DNA of 64,000 bases from Alkalibacillus silvisoli (lineage in GTDB: Bacteria; Bacillota; Bacilli; Bacillales; Alkalibacillaceae): the NCBI RefSeq assembly GCF_039521975.1, contig NZ_BAAACZ010000018.1:124001-188000 (forward strand), in the 5' to 3' direction. The notes beneath the pieces were generated by a model. The model worked only from the letters and a program-made list of their open reading frames with translations. It made no database searches and had not been told where the DNA came from. Positions 42,962 to 51,765 of the stretch are shown here, piece by piece. Each line of letters begins with the position of its first letter. The first letter of the stretch is position 1. The position numbers and the translations under genes are program-made.

Positions 42962-44317
42962 TTACAAGTAGTTTAATAAATAGCCAATCAACACCCCTAT
43001 TACACCAAAGGTTAGGGCATATCCAATATTCCAAAATGTTAGTTGATACGGGTTACGCTTAAAGTATTGGTTTAGCATTGTAATGGGCACATTAAATGTC
43101 CCAGTCATGTCATTAACGACAACAGAGACAATCATAACGATTGAAATACTTAAAGGGTTGATCGTATCTAAAAACGGTGCAACAAATAACCCTTGTAAAC
43201 TTAATGTAACGAGTGGATGGAAGCCGAAAAAGGCTAAGATCATAGAGCTTAACAGTATAAACTTAAATAATAATAAAGGCTGGTATTCCAACCAAGATAA
43301 GCTTTCTAGAATAGGTTCAAATACCCCTGTATCACTCACGATTTCATTGAAGAATCCAACGGGGAGTAATAGCATCATGAAATTTTGCATCGTCCAAAGC
43401 TGTGTGCCCCATACTTCCCGGTTATAACGAATGAAAGTTCTAAGCTTCCCAGTAGCCAATGCCCAAGCGAGTGTGTATGGAATAATGACTAGCACAATAG
43501 CATCAAAAAACTCTAAGTCAAATACAAGGTGTGTCGTTGTTGCGGTGATCATGAATAGGATGAGAAACACGACTAAATAGACAACCTTTTGAATCGTTTC
43601 TTTACTGAGTTTGTTTGTTTGACTATCAGTAGAGAGTGGTAAGTTTCGATAACGAGAATAGTTGATTGTTAAGTCTATTAAAACCATAATAATTGAAAAG
43701 CCAAGTAAAATCGGAAGTAAATGCAAATAATAAGCACCTGTAATGGCTACAACAAGTGCTATATAAACTTCGATTGGACTCCACACATTAGCAGCAGCAA
43801 ACGGTCTTAGAATTGAACGTGTGGCAAACTGGTGTGTAAGCTTTTCATTGAATTGACTCGTCCGTTCTTTAATGAATTGATAGGACAAGGGAATCATCGA
43901 TAAAAAGATAAACAATGTTAAAGCATAGCTCGTTAAGTATGATTTGGCGTAAAACTTCCCAAGGTGTGGCGTGTTTGATTGCAATATTTGATATAACGAT
44001 TGATCAAAACGACCAACAATCATGTAATGGTTAATAAACGGAATAATATATAATAATGAGATTAGTAGGCCCATAGATGTAAAATAAGGTGCTATATTAC
44101 TGAATGGGACTTCATAGACTATGAACATAATGCTTGAAAAAAAAGTAAAAATTAGACCAATCACTTGATAAGTTTTGCTAGCTCCATAGATTGAGATCAG
44201 TAAAGCTATGATTCCAATCGCCCCTTGAGTATATGTCACGACATTACTGTCAGCAAATAGGTTAATCATATATAACGCGACAAATGATGAATATATGTAG
44301 AATTTAATAGATTGCAT
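42962..44317 (-). CDS. Polytopic membrane protein, unknown
   Basis: 451 residues with about 12 hydrophobic helices, little sequence outside the membrane, and a central basic/polar loop (RYRNLPLSTDSQTNKLSKE). The last third (FFGFHPLVTLSLQGLF, SVVVNDMTGTFNVPITMLNQYF) has the Gly/Pro/Asn pattern of secondary transporters with re-entrant loops. I cannot place it in a family. AAAGGTGAG ribosome site; monocistronic. Confidence 0.65.
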   Translation of the reverse strand: MQSIKFYIYSSFVALYMINLFADSNVVTYTQGAIGIIALLISIYGASKTYQVIGLIFTFFSSIMFIVYEVPFSNIAPYFTSMGLLISLLYIIPFINHYMIVGRFDQSLYQILQSNTPHLGKFYAKSYLTSYALTLFIFLSMIPLSYQFIKERTSQFNEKLTHQFATRSILRPFAAANVWSPIEVYIALVVAITGAYYLHLLPILLGFSIIMVLIDLTINYSRYRNLPLSTDSQTNKLSKETIQKVVYLVVFLILFMITATTTHLVFDLEFFDAIVLVIIPYTLAWALATGKLRTFIRYNREVWGTQLWTMQNFMMLLLPVGFFNEIVSDTGVFEPILESLSWLEYQPLLLFKFILLSSMILAFFGFHPLVTLSLQGLFVAPFLDTINPLSISIVMIVSVVVNDMTGTFNVPITMLNQYFKRNPYQLTFWNIGYALTFGVIGVLIGYLLNYL

Positions 44318-44423
44318 AATTTCATCTCACCTTTTGTAAGTCTTTATACATTGTAACAAACTAAGTGAGTTAATAAGTGGTTATTGATATTAATGCACCT
44401 AAAAAAAAGGCCCAACATTAAAA

Positions 44424-44458
44424 AACCTCAGCTAGTATTTAATCTAACTGAGGCTTCT
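44424..44458 (-). terminator. Terminator of the ASCH gene
   Basis: Minus strand GCCTCAG/CTGAGG stem with long loop followed by TTTTTT. Confidence 0.75.
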
Positions 44459-44459
44459 T

Positions 44460-44927
44460 TTATTCTTGATAAAGTAATTCAAATTGTTCGCAAACAACTG
44501 GTAAGTCATCTTCAAATGGTTCGTTAATGGTTTTTAACTCCTCAGTAAAAAATCGCACATGAGCTTCATGCCAGTATTCATAACTTTTATCCCCTTCACC
44601 TTCTTTGTAAGCAAAGTCTTCAGGAACTGCTCTAAATGGGATAATATCAATATCTGTTGTACGTGTAATGGCTTCTGGATTTCCGTTCCAATCAGTTATC
44701 ACATTAAATTCGCCTTCTGTTGGTAGTGGCTCATCTTCAACTTCATACATTCTAAATAACGAGCAAGTGGCTGTCTTATCGCCTGATTTCACTAAATCAA
44801 GTAGTTCGCGAGCTAGTTTTTCATCACTACCAAATGCCCAGGTTGTATAAGGTGTATTTTCATTGGCTAAATGCGGGTTGTTTTGAACAAACTTGTCCCA
44901 AAAGGCTTTCACTAAATCTTCATTCAT
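44460..44927 (-). CDS. ASCH-domain protein
   Basis: 155 residues. AFGSDEKLARELLDLVKSGDKTATCSL and the following VITDWNGNPEAITRTTDI, SYEYWHEAHVRFF blocks are those of ASCH/YtfH-like proteins with a PUA-like beta barrel. Related enzymes include amidohydrolases acting on modified cytidines, and RNA binding is also proposed. GGAGGTATTATT before the ATG. Confidence 0.82.
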   Translation of the reverse strand: MNEDLVKAFWDKFVQNNPHLANENTPYTTWAFGSDEKLARELLDLVKSGDKTATCSLFRMYEVEDEPLPTEGEFNVITDWNGNPEAITRTTDIDIIPFRAVPEDFAYKEGEGDKSYEYWHEAHVRFFTEELKTINEPFEDDLPVVCEQFELLYQE

Positions 44928-45028
44928 AATAATACCTCCGTGGTCTTCATGTATGTTACGTTATTTAATAGCATAGCATGATTTTAGCATATTAACAGGA
45001 TTTTTCATTGTGAGGGAGGAAAAATAAA

Positions 45029-45409
45029 TTGAATTATAGTAAAACGCTATTAAGGTTATCGGCTCTCTTTGCAGCGGTTGGAGCTTTTATTGGCTCACAC
45101 ATGGCAGGTGCTGGTGGTTATGAATTTCAAACGGTACACGCGCACATTTTACTTGTTGGCTGGTTGACTTTATTTGCTTGGTCAATCTTTTATAAAGTAT
45201 ACGACCCTGCCCCGTCACTACTTACAGCATCACACGTATGGACAGGTGTTATTGGTGCGTTTGGTTTAACGATTGGAATGTGGTTATATTATGTCCGCCC
45301 ATTTGCTTTACCCGATCCATTTGTGACAGTGTTCTTTATCCTTGGGGGGACAATTTTATTAATCAGCTTTTTCTTATTCGTTATTGTAACGTTTCGTAAA
45401 GTTGATTAA
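45029..45409 (+). CDS. Four-helix membrane protein related to heme-copper oxidase subunit I
   Basis: 126 residues, four membrane helices. His24 (GSHMAG), His37 and His39 (TVHAHILLVGW) and His69 (ASHVW) sit at helix ends and suggest metal or heme binding; the HxHxxxxGW pattern recalls CcoN/NorB-like proteins. TTG start preceded by GGGAGG. No oxidase genes are adjacent. Confidence 0.62.
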   Translation: MNYSKTLLRLSALFAAVGAFIGSHMAGAGGYEFQTVHAHILLVGWLTLFAWSIFYKVYDPAPSLLTASHVWTGVIGAFGLTIGMWLYYVRPFALPDPFVTVFFILGGTILLISFFLFVIVTFRKVD

Positions 45410-45417
45410 GTGTTTAG

Positions 45418-45445
45418 GACCTGCTTAAAATAGCAGGTCTTTAAT
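45418..45445. terminator. Terminator between convergent genes
   Basis: GACCTGCT/AGCAGGTC stem followed by TTTAAT. Confidence 0.78.
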
Positions 45446-45451
45446 ATATGG

Positions 45452-46315
45452 CTAGTACGTTTGATTGATTTTTTGCCCGACTAAAACCTCTAAATCAATC
45501 GTAACTTGATCGACGAAATGGATAGCTTCCAACTCAGCATCTTGAGTTAAGGGTGTCATATGAATTAAATCGTGAAATTGCTCTTCTGAAAGTGACACAT
45601 AGTCCGTAATGTTTTCGCGCTGTTTTAGTTGAAAGGCCTCTTCAAAGCGTTTAATCGTCTGTTCATTTGAGTAATCGATCTGTTCTGTACCTTCAAATAT
45701 TTGTTCGCGAATCTCTTTTAAGTAATTTGCACCTGGTACGACTTTAATAATAATTCCATCATCCTTGATTAACCTCTTAAACTCATCGTAATTAGACGGA
45801 GATAAAATGTTCAAAATGAAGTTAAAAGCTTGGTCTTTAAACGGGGTGTTGGCTATATCAGCGACAATCCATTGCCCTTGCTCATCCCCTTTAGCGGCTG
45901 TTTGAATCCCTTCTTTCGCTAAATCAATACCGATCCCCATACTATAATTGACACGCTCTAAAAGAGATGACAAATGTGAACCTTCTCCGCAACCAGCATC
46001 GAGAATATAATGAGTACTTTGATTTTTTAAAATCATCTCAAGTTGGTTGAGCAATTTATGATAAAACCCACTCTTTATTAAACGTTGTCTTGCTTGAAAT
46101 AAAGACTGATCATATTGACTTTTCTTTCCTTGTTGGACCATATTTAAATACCCTTGTTTAGCAAGGTCATACATGTGGTTGTTTGAACAAGTTAATTGTG
46201 TTTCGTCCTTTAATGACATGCTTTTATGACAAATAGGGCATTTAAATATCTGGATATGCTCATCAATCCGGTTAGCTGCAAGTTGTTTTTTGCTTAACTT
46301 TTTCAATTCTTTCAC
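45452..46315 (-). CDS. rlmA: 23S rRNA (guanine-N1)-methyltransferase RlmA
   Basis: 287 residues. N-terminal four-Cys/His zinc site (FKCPICHKSM ... LTCSNNHMYD) followed by GYLNMV and an AdoMet-binding domain (YILDAGCGEGSHL, GIDLAKEGI, NILSPSNYDEFKRL). RlmA-type enzymes methylate G745 or G748 of 23S rRNA; the G748 type gives tylosin resistance, and sequence alone does not separate them. The ORF is open to 46366, but GTG 46315 with TAGGA upstream fits the family start. Confidence 0.87.
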   Translation of the reverse strand: MKELKKLSKKQLAANRIDEHIQIFKCPICHKSMSLKDETQLTCSNNHMYDLAKQGYLNMVQQGKKSQYDQSLFQARQRLIKSGFYHKLLNQLEMILKNQSTHYILDAGCGEGSHLSSLLERVNYSMGIGIDLAKEGIQTAAKGDEQGQWIVADIANTPFKDQAFNFILNILSPSNYDEFKRLIKDDGIIIKVVPGANYLKEIREQIFEGTEQIDYSNEQTIKRFEEAFQLKQRENITDYVSLSEEQFHDLIHMTPLTQDAELEAIHFVDQVTIDLEVLVGQKINQTY

Positions 46316-46482
46316 TCCAATAATTCCTACTTCACTAAGAATAACGTGAATAAGTAAAAAAGTCACTTGTACTATATGTTTGTTTTACCTTTTGTATCAG
46401 CACTTGAACATATATAATGTTAATTAAACCAATTATCGTGTTAAAGACTATTACTCTCTTAAAACTTGGAAGGAGCTTGAAT

Positions 46483-47796
46483 ATGACGAGTCAAATTAAG
46501 CAACAAGTTGAGGCGTTTTACGACCGATTAATTTATGAGTATGACTATAGTCTTAGTCATTCAGGTATTGATGGGAAGCGTGTGGCAGAGCGTTTAACCG
46601 CTATAGCAGAAATCGGAATGACAGAAGAGGGTGGTTGTCGGCGCATTTCGTTCTCACAAGAGGAAAAAGAAGCTAAGGACCTTGTGAAACAGTGGATGGA
46701 AGAAGATGGTCTTGAGGTAACTGTTGATGGTGCTGGTAACGTTTTTGGTCGAATAGAAGGTCAAGTAGAAGGGCCATCGATCATATCAGGTTCTCATTTA
46801 GATAGTGTAATGTATGGTGGACATTTTGATGGTCCATTAGGTGTTGTTAGTGCTTTAGAAGTGGCATCTGCCTGGAAAGATTCAGCTGAAATACCGTCTA
46901 CTCCTTTTGAAGTGGTTGTGTTTACTGATGAAGAGGGCGCACGCTTTAATGGTGGGCTGCTAGGTAGTCAATCAGTAGCAGGTGAATTAGAAATCGAGGA
47001 AGAGAAAAAACGTGTGGACTTTAATGGGACACCTTTTGAAGAAGTAATAGCTAATGTCGGGTTAACACCAAAAGGTTTTAAAGAGGCCAAGCGTGACTTA
47101 TCTCAAGTTAAAGCATTTGTAGAAGTGCACATCGAACAAGGTAAACAGCTGGAAAAACGAAACTTACCGGTTGGTGTTGTAACAGGGATTGCAGGGCCAA
47201 CATGGCTTAAAGTGACGTTTACCGGAGTTGCAGGGCATGCAGGGAATACGCCGATGAATGATCGTATAGATGCGCTAGTTGCAGCGGGAGATTTTGTAAT
47301 GAAGGTGAAAGAACTGCCACCACAAGTAAGTAATACAGGTGTTGCTACAATTGGGAAGCTAGAAGTTGACCCGAATGGTGTTAATGTTATTCCTGGTGAA
47401 GTGACATTAATAGTTGATATTCGAGATATTAAAGAGGAATGGAAAGATGAGATTGCTAAGTTAGTTATAGAATCTGCACACTCAGTTAGTAAACAACATG
47501 GTACAACAGTTGCGATTGAGGAGAGTATGAATGTTCCACCTGTTCAAGTACCTGAGAAGATGCAAAAGCAAGCTTTAGAAGCGGTTCAAGAAACTCTTGG
47601 CTTAGAACCGTTTTCTTTACCGAGTGGGGCAGGTCATGATGCGATGATTTTAGGTCGATATGTACCTATGGCGATGTTGTTTACACAAAGTTTAGACGGT
47701 GTTAGCCATAACCCAAAAGAATGGTCTTCTTTAAATGATTGTGTTCAAACGATTCATGTTTTAAAACGTTTTGTAGAAAAAATTGGAGAAGAATAG
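46483..47796 (+). CDS. Zn-dependent N-carbamoyl-amino-acid hydrolase/allantoate amidohydrolase family
   Basis: 437 residues of the M20 amidase/hydantoinase group. Metal ligands are in SGSHLDSVMYGGHFDG, FTDEEGARF (double Glu), VEVHIEQG and LPSGAGHDA...HNPKEW. The dimerisation insert (FTGVAGHAGNTPMNDRIDAL) is intact. Hydrolyses N-carbamoyl amino acids or allantoate-like ureides. GGAAGGAG precedes ATG 46483; 22 upstream codons are in frame but poorly supported. No hydantoinase or purine genes nearby, so substrate unclear. Confidence 0.85.
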   Translation: MTSQIKQQVEAFYDRLIYEYDYSLSHSGIDGKRVAERLTAIAEIGMTEEGGCRRISFSQEEKEAKDLVKQWMEEDGLEVTVDGAGNVFGRIEGQVEGPSIISGSHLDSVMYGGHFDGPLGVVSALEVASAWKDSAEIPSTPFEVVVFTDEEGARFNGGLLGSQSVAGELEIEEEKKRVDFNGTPFEEVIANVGLTPKGFKEAKRDLSQVKAFVEVHIEQGKQLEKRNLPVGVVTGIAGPTWLKVTFTGVAGHAGNTPMNDRIDALVAAGDFVMKVKELPPQVSNTGVATIGKLEVDPNGVNVIPGEVTLIVDIRDIKEEWKDEIAKLVIESAHSVSKQHGTTVAIEESMNVPPVQVPEKMQKQALEAVQETLGLEPFSLPSGAGHDAMILGRYVPMAMLFTQSLDGVSHNPKEWSSLNDCVQTIHVLKRFVEKIGEE

Positions 47797-47913
47797 AATT
47801 AGGTAGGAGCAATCGCTATTCCTTAAAGGGATCTTCATTATTTTGTAAAAGTCTATGAGTTAACGAATATCTTTTAATCTGTTAAAATATATATTTGTGC
47901 AAACTATAATTTA

Positions 47914-47953
47914 AGAGCAGTTCGCGAAATCCTGCTTAATCAAAACTAAGGAG
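47914..47953 (+). promoter_or_regulatory. PreQ1-I riboswitch
   Basis: Compact aptamer: P1 stem AGCAG (47916-47920) pairs with CTGCT (47932-47936) around the loop TTCGCGAAATC; the A-rich 3' tail TAATCAAAACTAAGGAG supplies the pseudoknot. The tail includes the ribosome-binding site AAGGAG of queF, so preQ1 binding should block translation. The downstream genes belong to queuosine synthesis and precursor uptake, which supports the call. Confidence 0.88.
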
Positions 47954-47958
47954 AGATG

Positions 47959-48372
47959 ATGATTATGTCAGAGAATTATTATTTACCAAGGTCTGGGCCA
48001 ATGCCAAGACCAGAAAATGTTAATGAGGGTCGTGCAATCCTTAAGGACGAAGCATTTGAAGCGCCGAATGTACAGACTATTACGTTTAAGGCGTTAGAAT
48101 TTACAGCTGTTTGTCCGAAGACTGGTCAACCTGATTTTGGTCAAGTTGAGATCACATATACACCGAATGAAAAGTGTATTGAGTCTAAATCACTTAAGTT
48201 CTACTTATGGTCTTATCGTGACGAGGGGGCTTATTGCGAATCGTTAGCGGCACAAATTGCTGATGACTTCATCTATGCAATTGATCCTTTAAGTGTAGAA
48301 GTGACCGTTTATCAGTCTGCACGTGGTGGAATTGAATTGACGACGAAAGCAGTGCGTAACCGGGATGAGTAA
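47959..48372 (+). CDS. queF: 7-cyano-7-deazaguanine reductase QueF
   Basis: About 137 residues, tunnelling-fold reductase that makes preQ1 from preQ0 with NADPH. Catalytic block LEFTAVCPKTGQPDFGQVEI (Cys nucleophile) and KCIESKSLKFYLWSYRDEGAYCE, the substrate Glu-Ser-Lys site, are conserved. Three ATG codons crowd the site (47956, 47959, 47965); spacing after AAGGAG favours 47959 or 47965. Overlaps the transporter gene by eight bases. Confidence 0.92.
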   Translation: MIMSENYYLPRSGPMPRPENVNEGRAILKDEAFEAPNVQTITFKALEFTAVCPKTGQPDFGQVEITYTPNEKCIESKSLKFYLWSYRDEGAYCESLAAQIADDFIYAIDPLSVEVTVYQSARGGIELTTKAVRNRDE

Positions 48373-49015
48373 AGATCAAAAGTTAATTTTTTTGAATGTC
48401 ATCTTTGCGACATCACTTGTTATTGCTAATGTGTTAGCTGGGAAGCTAGTGGCTTTTAGTGAAAACTTTGTTGTGCCAGCTGCTGTTGTTGTTTATGCAG
48501 TAACGTTTTTAATTACAGATATCGTACATGAGGAGTATGGCAAGAAGCAGGCAAAACAAACGATTCTTTTTGGCTTTTGCGCACAAATTTTCGCAAGTAT
48601 TATGATTTACTTAGGGTACCTGTTACCAGTTGCCCCGTTTGCACAAGAGTCGCAATCAGCTTATGAGACACTTTTAGGCCAAAATGCACGCTTCGTATTA
48701 GCTTCTGCAGCAGCATATTTAACGTCACAATACATTGATGTGTTTGTTTTTTCAACAATTAAAAAGATGACCAAAAATCGACTGAAGTGGTTAAGAAATA
48801 ACTTAAGCACAGCAACATCGCAGTTTTTTGACACGTCGATTTTTATTACGATCGCCTTTATAGGCACTGTGCCAAATATTTGGGTGATGATTTTAAGTCA
48901 ATATGTTATTAAATTAACTATAGCCGCAATCGATACACCATTATTTTATTTATTTACGAGAAAACACCGAAGAGAACAAACACAACAAGTAGAAGAAGAA
49001 AAGCAACCTGCCTAG
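48365..49015 (+). CDS. Queuosine-precursor transporter (YhhQ/VUT family)
   Basis: 216 residues, six to seven helices. FLNVIFATSLVIANVLAGKLV, ITDIVHEEYGKKQAK and SQFFDTSIFITIAFIG are YhhQ/DUF165 signatures; E. coli YhhQ imports preQ0/preQ1. Start codon lies inside queF, so the pair is coupled and shares the preQ1 riboswitch. A terminator covers the stop codon. Confidence 0.9.
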   Translation: MSKDQKLIFLNVIFATSLVIANVLAGKLVAFSENFVVPAAVVVYAVTFLITDIVHEEYGKKQAKQTILFGFCAQIFASIMIYLGYLLPVAPFAQESQSAYETLLGQNARFVLASAAAYLTSQYIDVFVFSTIKKMTKNRLKWLRNNLSTATSQFFDTSIFITIAFIGTVPNIWVMILSQYVIKLTIAAIDTPLFYLFTRKHRREQTQQVEEEKQPA

Positions 49016-49037
49016 TAACATGCTAGGTGGGTTTTTA
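49007..49037 (+). terminator. Terminator overlapping the transporter stop codon
   Basis: CCTGCCTAG/CTAGGTGGG stem then TTTTTATT; the TAG at 49013-49015 is in the stem. Confidence 0.8.
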
Positions 49038-49039
49038 TT

Positions 49040-49115
49040 AGAGCGAATTTCTTAATAAATAGAGTGAAATCAATATTAATAGAGCGAATTTCTTAATAAA
49101 AGAGCGAACCTGATC
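49040..49115. repeat. Array of four ~20-bp units (GAGCG repeat, family B)
   Basis: GAGCG/GAGTG cores at 49041, 49062, 49082 and 49102, a 20-21-bp spacing, with the pattern AGAGCGAATTTCTTAATAAA. Matches the array at 53062-53215. It follows directly on a terminator. Confidence 0.8.
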
Positions 49116-49163
49116 AATAGATATGCTTCAACATGACATATACCATTTTAAATAACAGAAAAA

Positions 49164-49202
49164 ACCGCGCAACTAGGGGGTATAAGTTGAGCGGTTTTAT
49201 TT
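49164..49202. terminator. Hairpin, terminator-like
   Basis: AAAACCGCGCAACT against AGTTGAGCGGTTTT with TATTT after it. Lies between the family B repeat and the end of the MFS gene. Confidence 0.65.
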
Positions 49203-49324
49203 AAGTTAATATCTATTTTTAGGGAAGGTTCACAAATATTTAACTATAATTATATAATACTAGCTTTTCCTAAAAATGTCTGTGAAAGACTTGTGAAGAT
49301 TTGGTTAAGACTTTGTTAATTTCA

Positions 49325-50560
49325 CTAGACATTGACTTTTTCTTCTTCTTCAACTTCATCTTCATCTTCATCCTTCTCATCTGACTCTTCCTCTTGCAGT
49401 CTTCTTTGGATCCGACCTAATACAAAGATTGAGAAATAAGGAACGAGTAATAAGATAATTAATAATCCAAATAGTGTCACCATCGGGAAGTGGTCGGCAA
49501 TTAAACCACCGAACAACGGCCCAACCATTCGTCCCCCAGTACCAACACTGTTAATAATTCCTTGGTAAAATCCTTCTCGACCTTTAGGTGCAAGGCTGGC
49601 GGCAATTGTTGGAACAGCAGGCCAGACGAGCATTTCACCAAGTGTTAAAATGACCATACCGAAAGCGAAATCTAAGAAGGTATCTGCTTGTAGCAAATAT
49701 ATAAACGACAGAATAAAAATCGTATTACCTGCTAAGATTTGGACTTTAGGTGATGTAATAAACCGCGTTACGATTTTAATTAATGGTTGACCGGAGATAA
49801 TTAACAAACCATTAATCACCCAAATAATCGTGTATTGTTCAACAGGTATGCCGAGGTCAATCGTGTAAGTTGCGATAGTTGATTGCCACTGGACATAAGC
49901 GACCCAAGCGATAAAAAAGCCAATGCTTAATACAATGAGTGCAACAAATGATTTAGTGTTATAAATTTTAAAACCTTGACTCGCTACAGTAGAGTAAGTG
50001 CCTGTATCTGTTTTCTTACCTAATGGCTTAAAAGTAAAGAATACGACTAAATAAAAAGCTGTAAATAAAATGGCATTCGACATGAATGCATATGAGAATG
50101 AAAAGGAAGCGACAAGACCACCAGTTGCTGTACCGGCAGCGACTCCAATATTTTGCGCGACATAGATCGCATTGAATGGGCGTCTGCCACCTTCTGGCCA
50201 AACGGATGCAGCTAATGCATACATAGCTGGTACAACAACACCCGTCCCAAATCCGATACAGATTAACAAAATAGTATATGGAACGAGTGAGTGAAACATC
50301 GATAACGTAATTGCGGAGACTAAAGTTACAGATCCACCTAAAATAATCGTCCGATAACCACCTAGGCGGTCAAATAAAGTACCACCAACTAGATTCCCGA
50401 TAATCGCAGCACCTTGGTTTAAAAACAAAACCGTTCCGGCGAAAGCTAAAGTTGTCCCTAGTTCATAGTGCATATAAATCATATTTAATGGCCATAAAAA
50501 CGAAGCGGCTGTAACGTTTATGGCCATGGCTAAAATGAGTAACCAAATTTGTTTTGGCAT
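49325..50560 (-). CDS. MFS transporter, probably part of the guanidine-controlled operon
   Basis: 411 residues, 12 helices; motif A-like GGTLFDRLGGYRTIILGG after helix 2 and GLIADHFP near the end identify a drug/proton antiporter-type MFS protein. The C-terminal tail is extremely acidic (about 20 Glu/Asp). It starts 12 bases after the second SMR gene, with AAGAAGGTG upstream and no terminator between, so it should be read from the guanidine-I riboswitch. Confidence 0.85.
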   Translation of the reverse strand: MPKQIWLLILAMAINVTAASFLWPLNMIYMHYELGTTLAFAGTVLFLNQGAAIIGNLVGGTLFDRLGGYRTIILGGSVTLVSAITLSMFHSLVPYTILLICIGFGTGVVVPAMYALAASVWPEGGRRPFNAIYVAQNIGVAAGTATGGLVASFSFSYAFMSNAILFTAFYLVVFFTFKPLGKKTDTGTYSTVASQGFKIYNTKSFVALIVLSIGFFIAWVAYVQWQSTIATYTIDLGIPVEQYTIIWVINGLLIISGQPLIKIVTRFITSPKVQILAGNTIFILSFIYLLQADTFLDFAFGMVILTLGEMLVWPAVPTIAASLAPKGREGFYQGIINSVGTGGRMVGPLFGGLIADHFPMVTLFGLLIILLLVPYFSIFVLGRIQRRLQEEESDEKDEDEDEVEEEEKVNV

Positions 50561-50572
50561 GATGACACCTTC

Positions 50573-50890
50573 TTACGTAATTAACTTCAATCCAATTGTA
50601 GCCGAGATAATGAAGAAAATAAATAAAATTCTTAATCTTGTTGCAGGTTCGTTAAAGAAGATCATTCCCATAATCGCACTACCTGCAGCACCAATCCCAG
50701 TCCAAATGGCGTAAGCAACACTCATCGTTATTTCGTTCATAGAGAAAGATAGAAAAACAAAACTAATCGAAAAAGTAACGATCATAAATGCAACAGACTG
50801 CCAATTTTTATATCGATTAATAAAGTTAATACCTAGAACACCAAGCATTTCAAAGAACCCTGCAATAATTAAAGCTGTCCAGTACATCAA
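50573..50890 (-). CDS. ykkD: SMR exporter subunit (YkkD-like, guanidinium export)
   Basis: 105 residues, four helices, with Glu14 (GFFEMLGVLGI) as the coupling residue and AYAIWTGIGAAGSAIMGMIFFNEPA. Second of two SMR genes, overlapping the first by four bases (ATGA). YkkC/YkkD act as a heterodimer; guanidinium is the physiological substrate of riboswitch-linked SMR proteins. Confidence 0.87.
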   Translation of the reverse strand: MMYWTALIIAGFFEMLGVLGINFINRYKNWQSVAFMIVTFSISFVFLSFSMNEITMSVAYAIWTGIGAAGSAIMGMIFFNEPATRLRILFIFFIISATIGLKLIT

Positions 50891-51216
50891 GCATCACTTC
50901 CTTCTTCTGTTACATATTTCAAACCAATAATCCCGGAAATGAGAAGTCCGATTAACAACACTTTTAGTATCATAAACGGCTCATTAAAAAAGATGATATC
51001 AACAACGACCGTACCAGCAGTTCCAAGCCCAGCAAAAACGGCATAAACCGTTCCAACAGGGAGCTTTTGTGCTGCTAATACTAAAAAGAAAAAGCTAAGG
51101 AAGATAGCGATTACTGTTCCTGCCCATGTTATCCAATTATAAGCATGGCTTAGGCCAATGACCCAAAACACTTCGAAAAAGGCTCCAAGAAAAACTTTAA
51201 ACCAATGATTATTCAT
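50887..51216 (-). CDS. ykkC: SMR exporter subunit (YkkC-like, guanidinium export)
   Basis: 109 residues, four helices. Glu in GAFFEVFWVIGLSHA, then LPVGTVYAVFAGLGTAGTVVVDIIFFNEP. The frame is open into the riboswitch up to 51342, but AAGGAGGTACACTCT fixes the ATG at 51216. Expression should rise when guanidine prevents termination upstream. Confidence 0.9.
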   Translation of the reverse strand: MNNHWFKVFLGAFFEVFWVIGLSHAYNWITWAGTVIAIFLSFFFLVLAAQKLPVGTVYAVFAGLGTAGTVVVDIIFFNEPFMILKVLLIGLLISGIIGLKYVTEEGSDA

Positions 51217-51242
51217 AGAGTGTACCTCCTTAAATTTAACCA

Positions 51243-51284
51243 ATAAAAAAAGCCCAGAAGATGATTTTATACATCTCCCGGGCT
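51243..51284 (-). terminator. Expression-platform terminator of the guanidine riboswitch
   Basis: Minus strand stem AGCCCGGGAGATG/CATCTTCTGGGCT followed by TTTTTTATT. Its 5' arm is the 3' end of the aptamer (GCCCGGGAGA), so ligand binding and termination compete. Confidence 0.9.
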
Positions 51285-51365
51285 TTTCTCCCTCCGTGTC
51301 ACAGCATTTGAGTACTGTGTGTTTTCTCTCGGACCAGACCAACTAATTGTCGCGGAACCCTAGAA
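51274..51365 (-). promoter_or_regulatory. Guanidine-I (ykkC) riboswitch
   Basis: On the minus strand all conserved blocks are present in order: CTAGGGTTCCG (51353-51363), GGTCTGGTCCGAGAGAAAAC, ACACGGAGGG and AAAAGCCCGGGAGA. It precedes SMR genes, the classical targets. An on-switch: guanidinium stabilises the aptamer and prevents the terminator. Confidence 0.96.
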
Positions 51366-51570
51366 AACATGAAGTGTGTGTGGTTTTAATTAAATATTGT
51401 TTCACTTAAAATATTAACATGAGTTTATTGGATTTTCCATGAATATTCATTTCAAATATTTTGAAGGGAGGGGTGATGTGACATGAAGGCTCTGTTAAAT
51501 GTTAATTTTGATATAAAATGAAAAAGTAAGAATTCCAATTATTTAGAAGTTCAAATTCGTAGTCTATTCT

Positions 51571-51765
51571 TTAGTTTAAAAATCTAATTAAAAGAAAAGC
51601 TACTATAATTACAACTACTATAGTTATGATTATAGTTAGACAACCACCTTGGGCTAATGCACCAGGTTCCCCTACCATAGAACGGTTTACCCCATCTGCA
51701 AAATTCCCCATTGGGTTATTCTTCTGTTCTTTTATGTGAATTTTATCCCGATTTTTCTCTTCCAA
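51571..51765 (-). CDS. DUF6366-like small membrane protein
   Basis: 64 residues: a charged N terminus, the motif NPMGNFADGVNRSMVGEPGALA, then one C-terminal membrane helix. This matches short Bacillaceae proteins of the DUF6366 type (NPTGNxxDGFNR). TTG start after AGGGGAGTGG. Function unknown. Confidence 0.65.
   Translation of the reverse strand: MEEKNRDKIHIKEQKNNPMGNFADGVNRSMVGEPGALAQGGCLTIIITIVVVIIVAFLLIRFLN

Noticed and set aside
50887..51342. 151-codon form of the first SMR gene
   Set aside because: The extra N terminus is read from the guanidine riboswitch and terminator; the SMR fold begins at 51216 after a strong ribosome site.
51483..51521. 12-codon ORF after GGGAGGGG
   Set aside because: Too short, no conservation evidence and no clear context.
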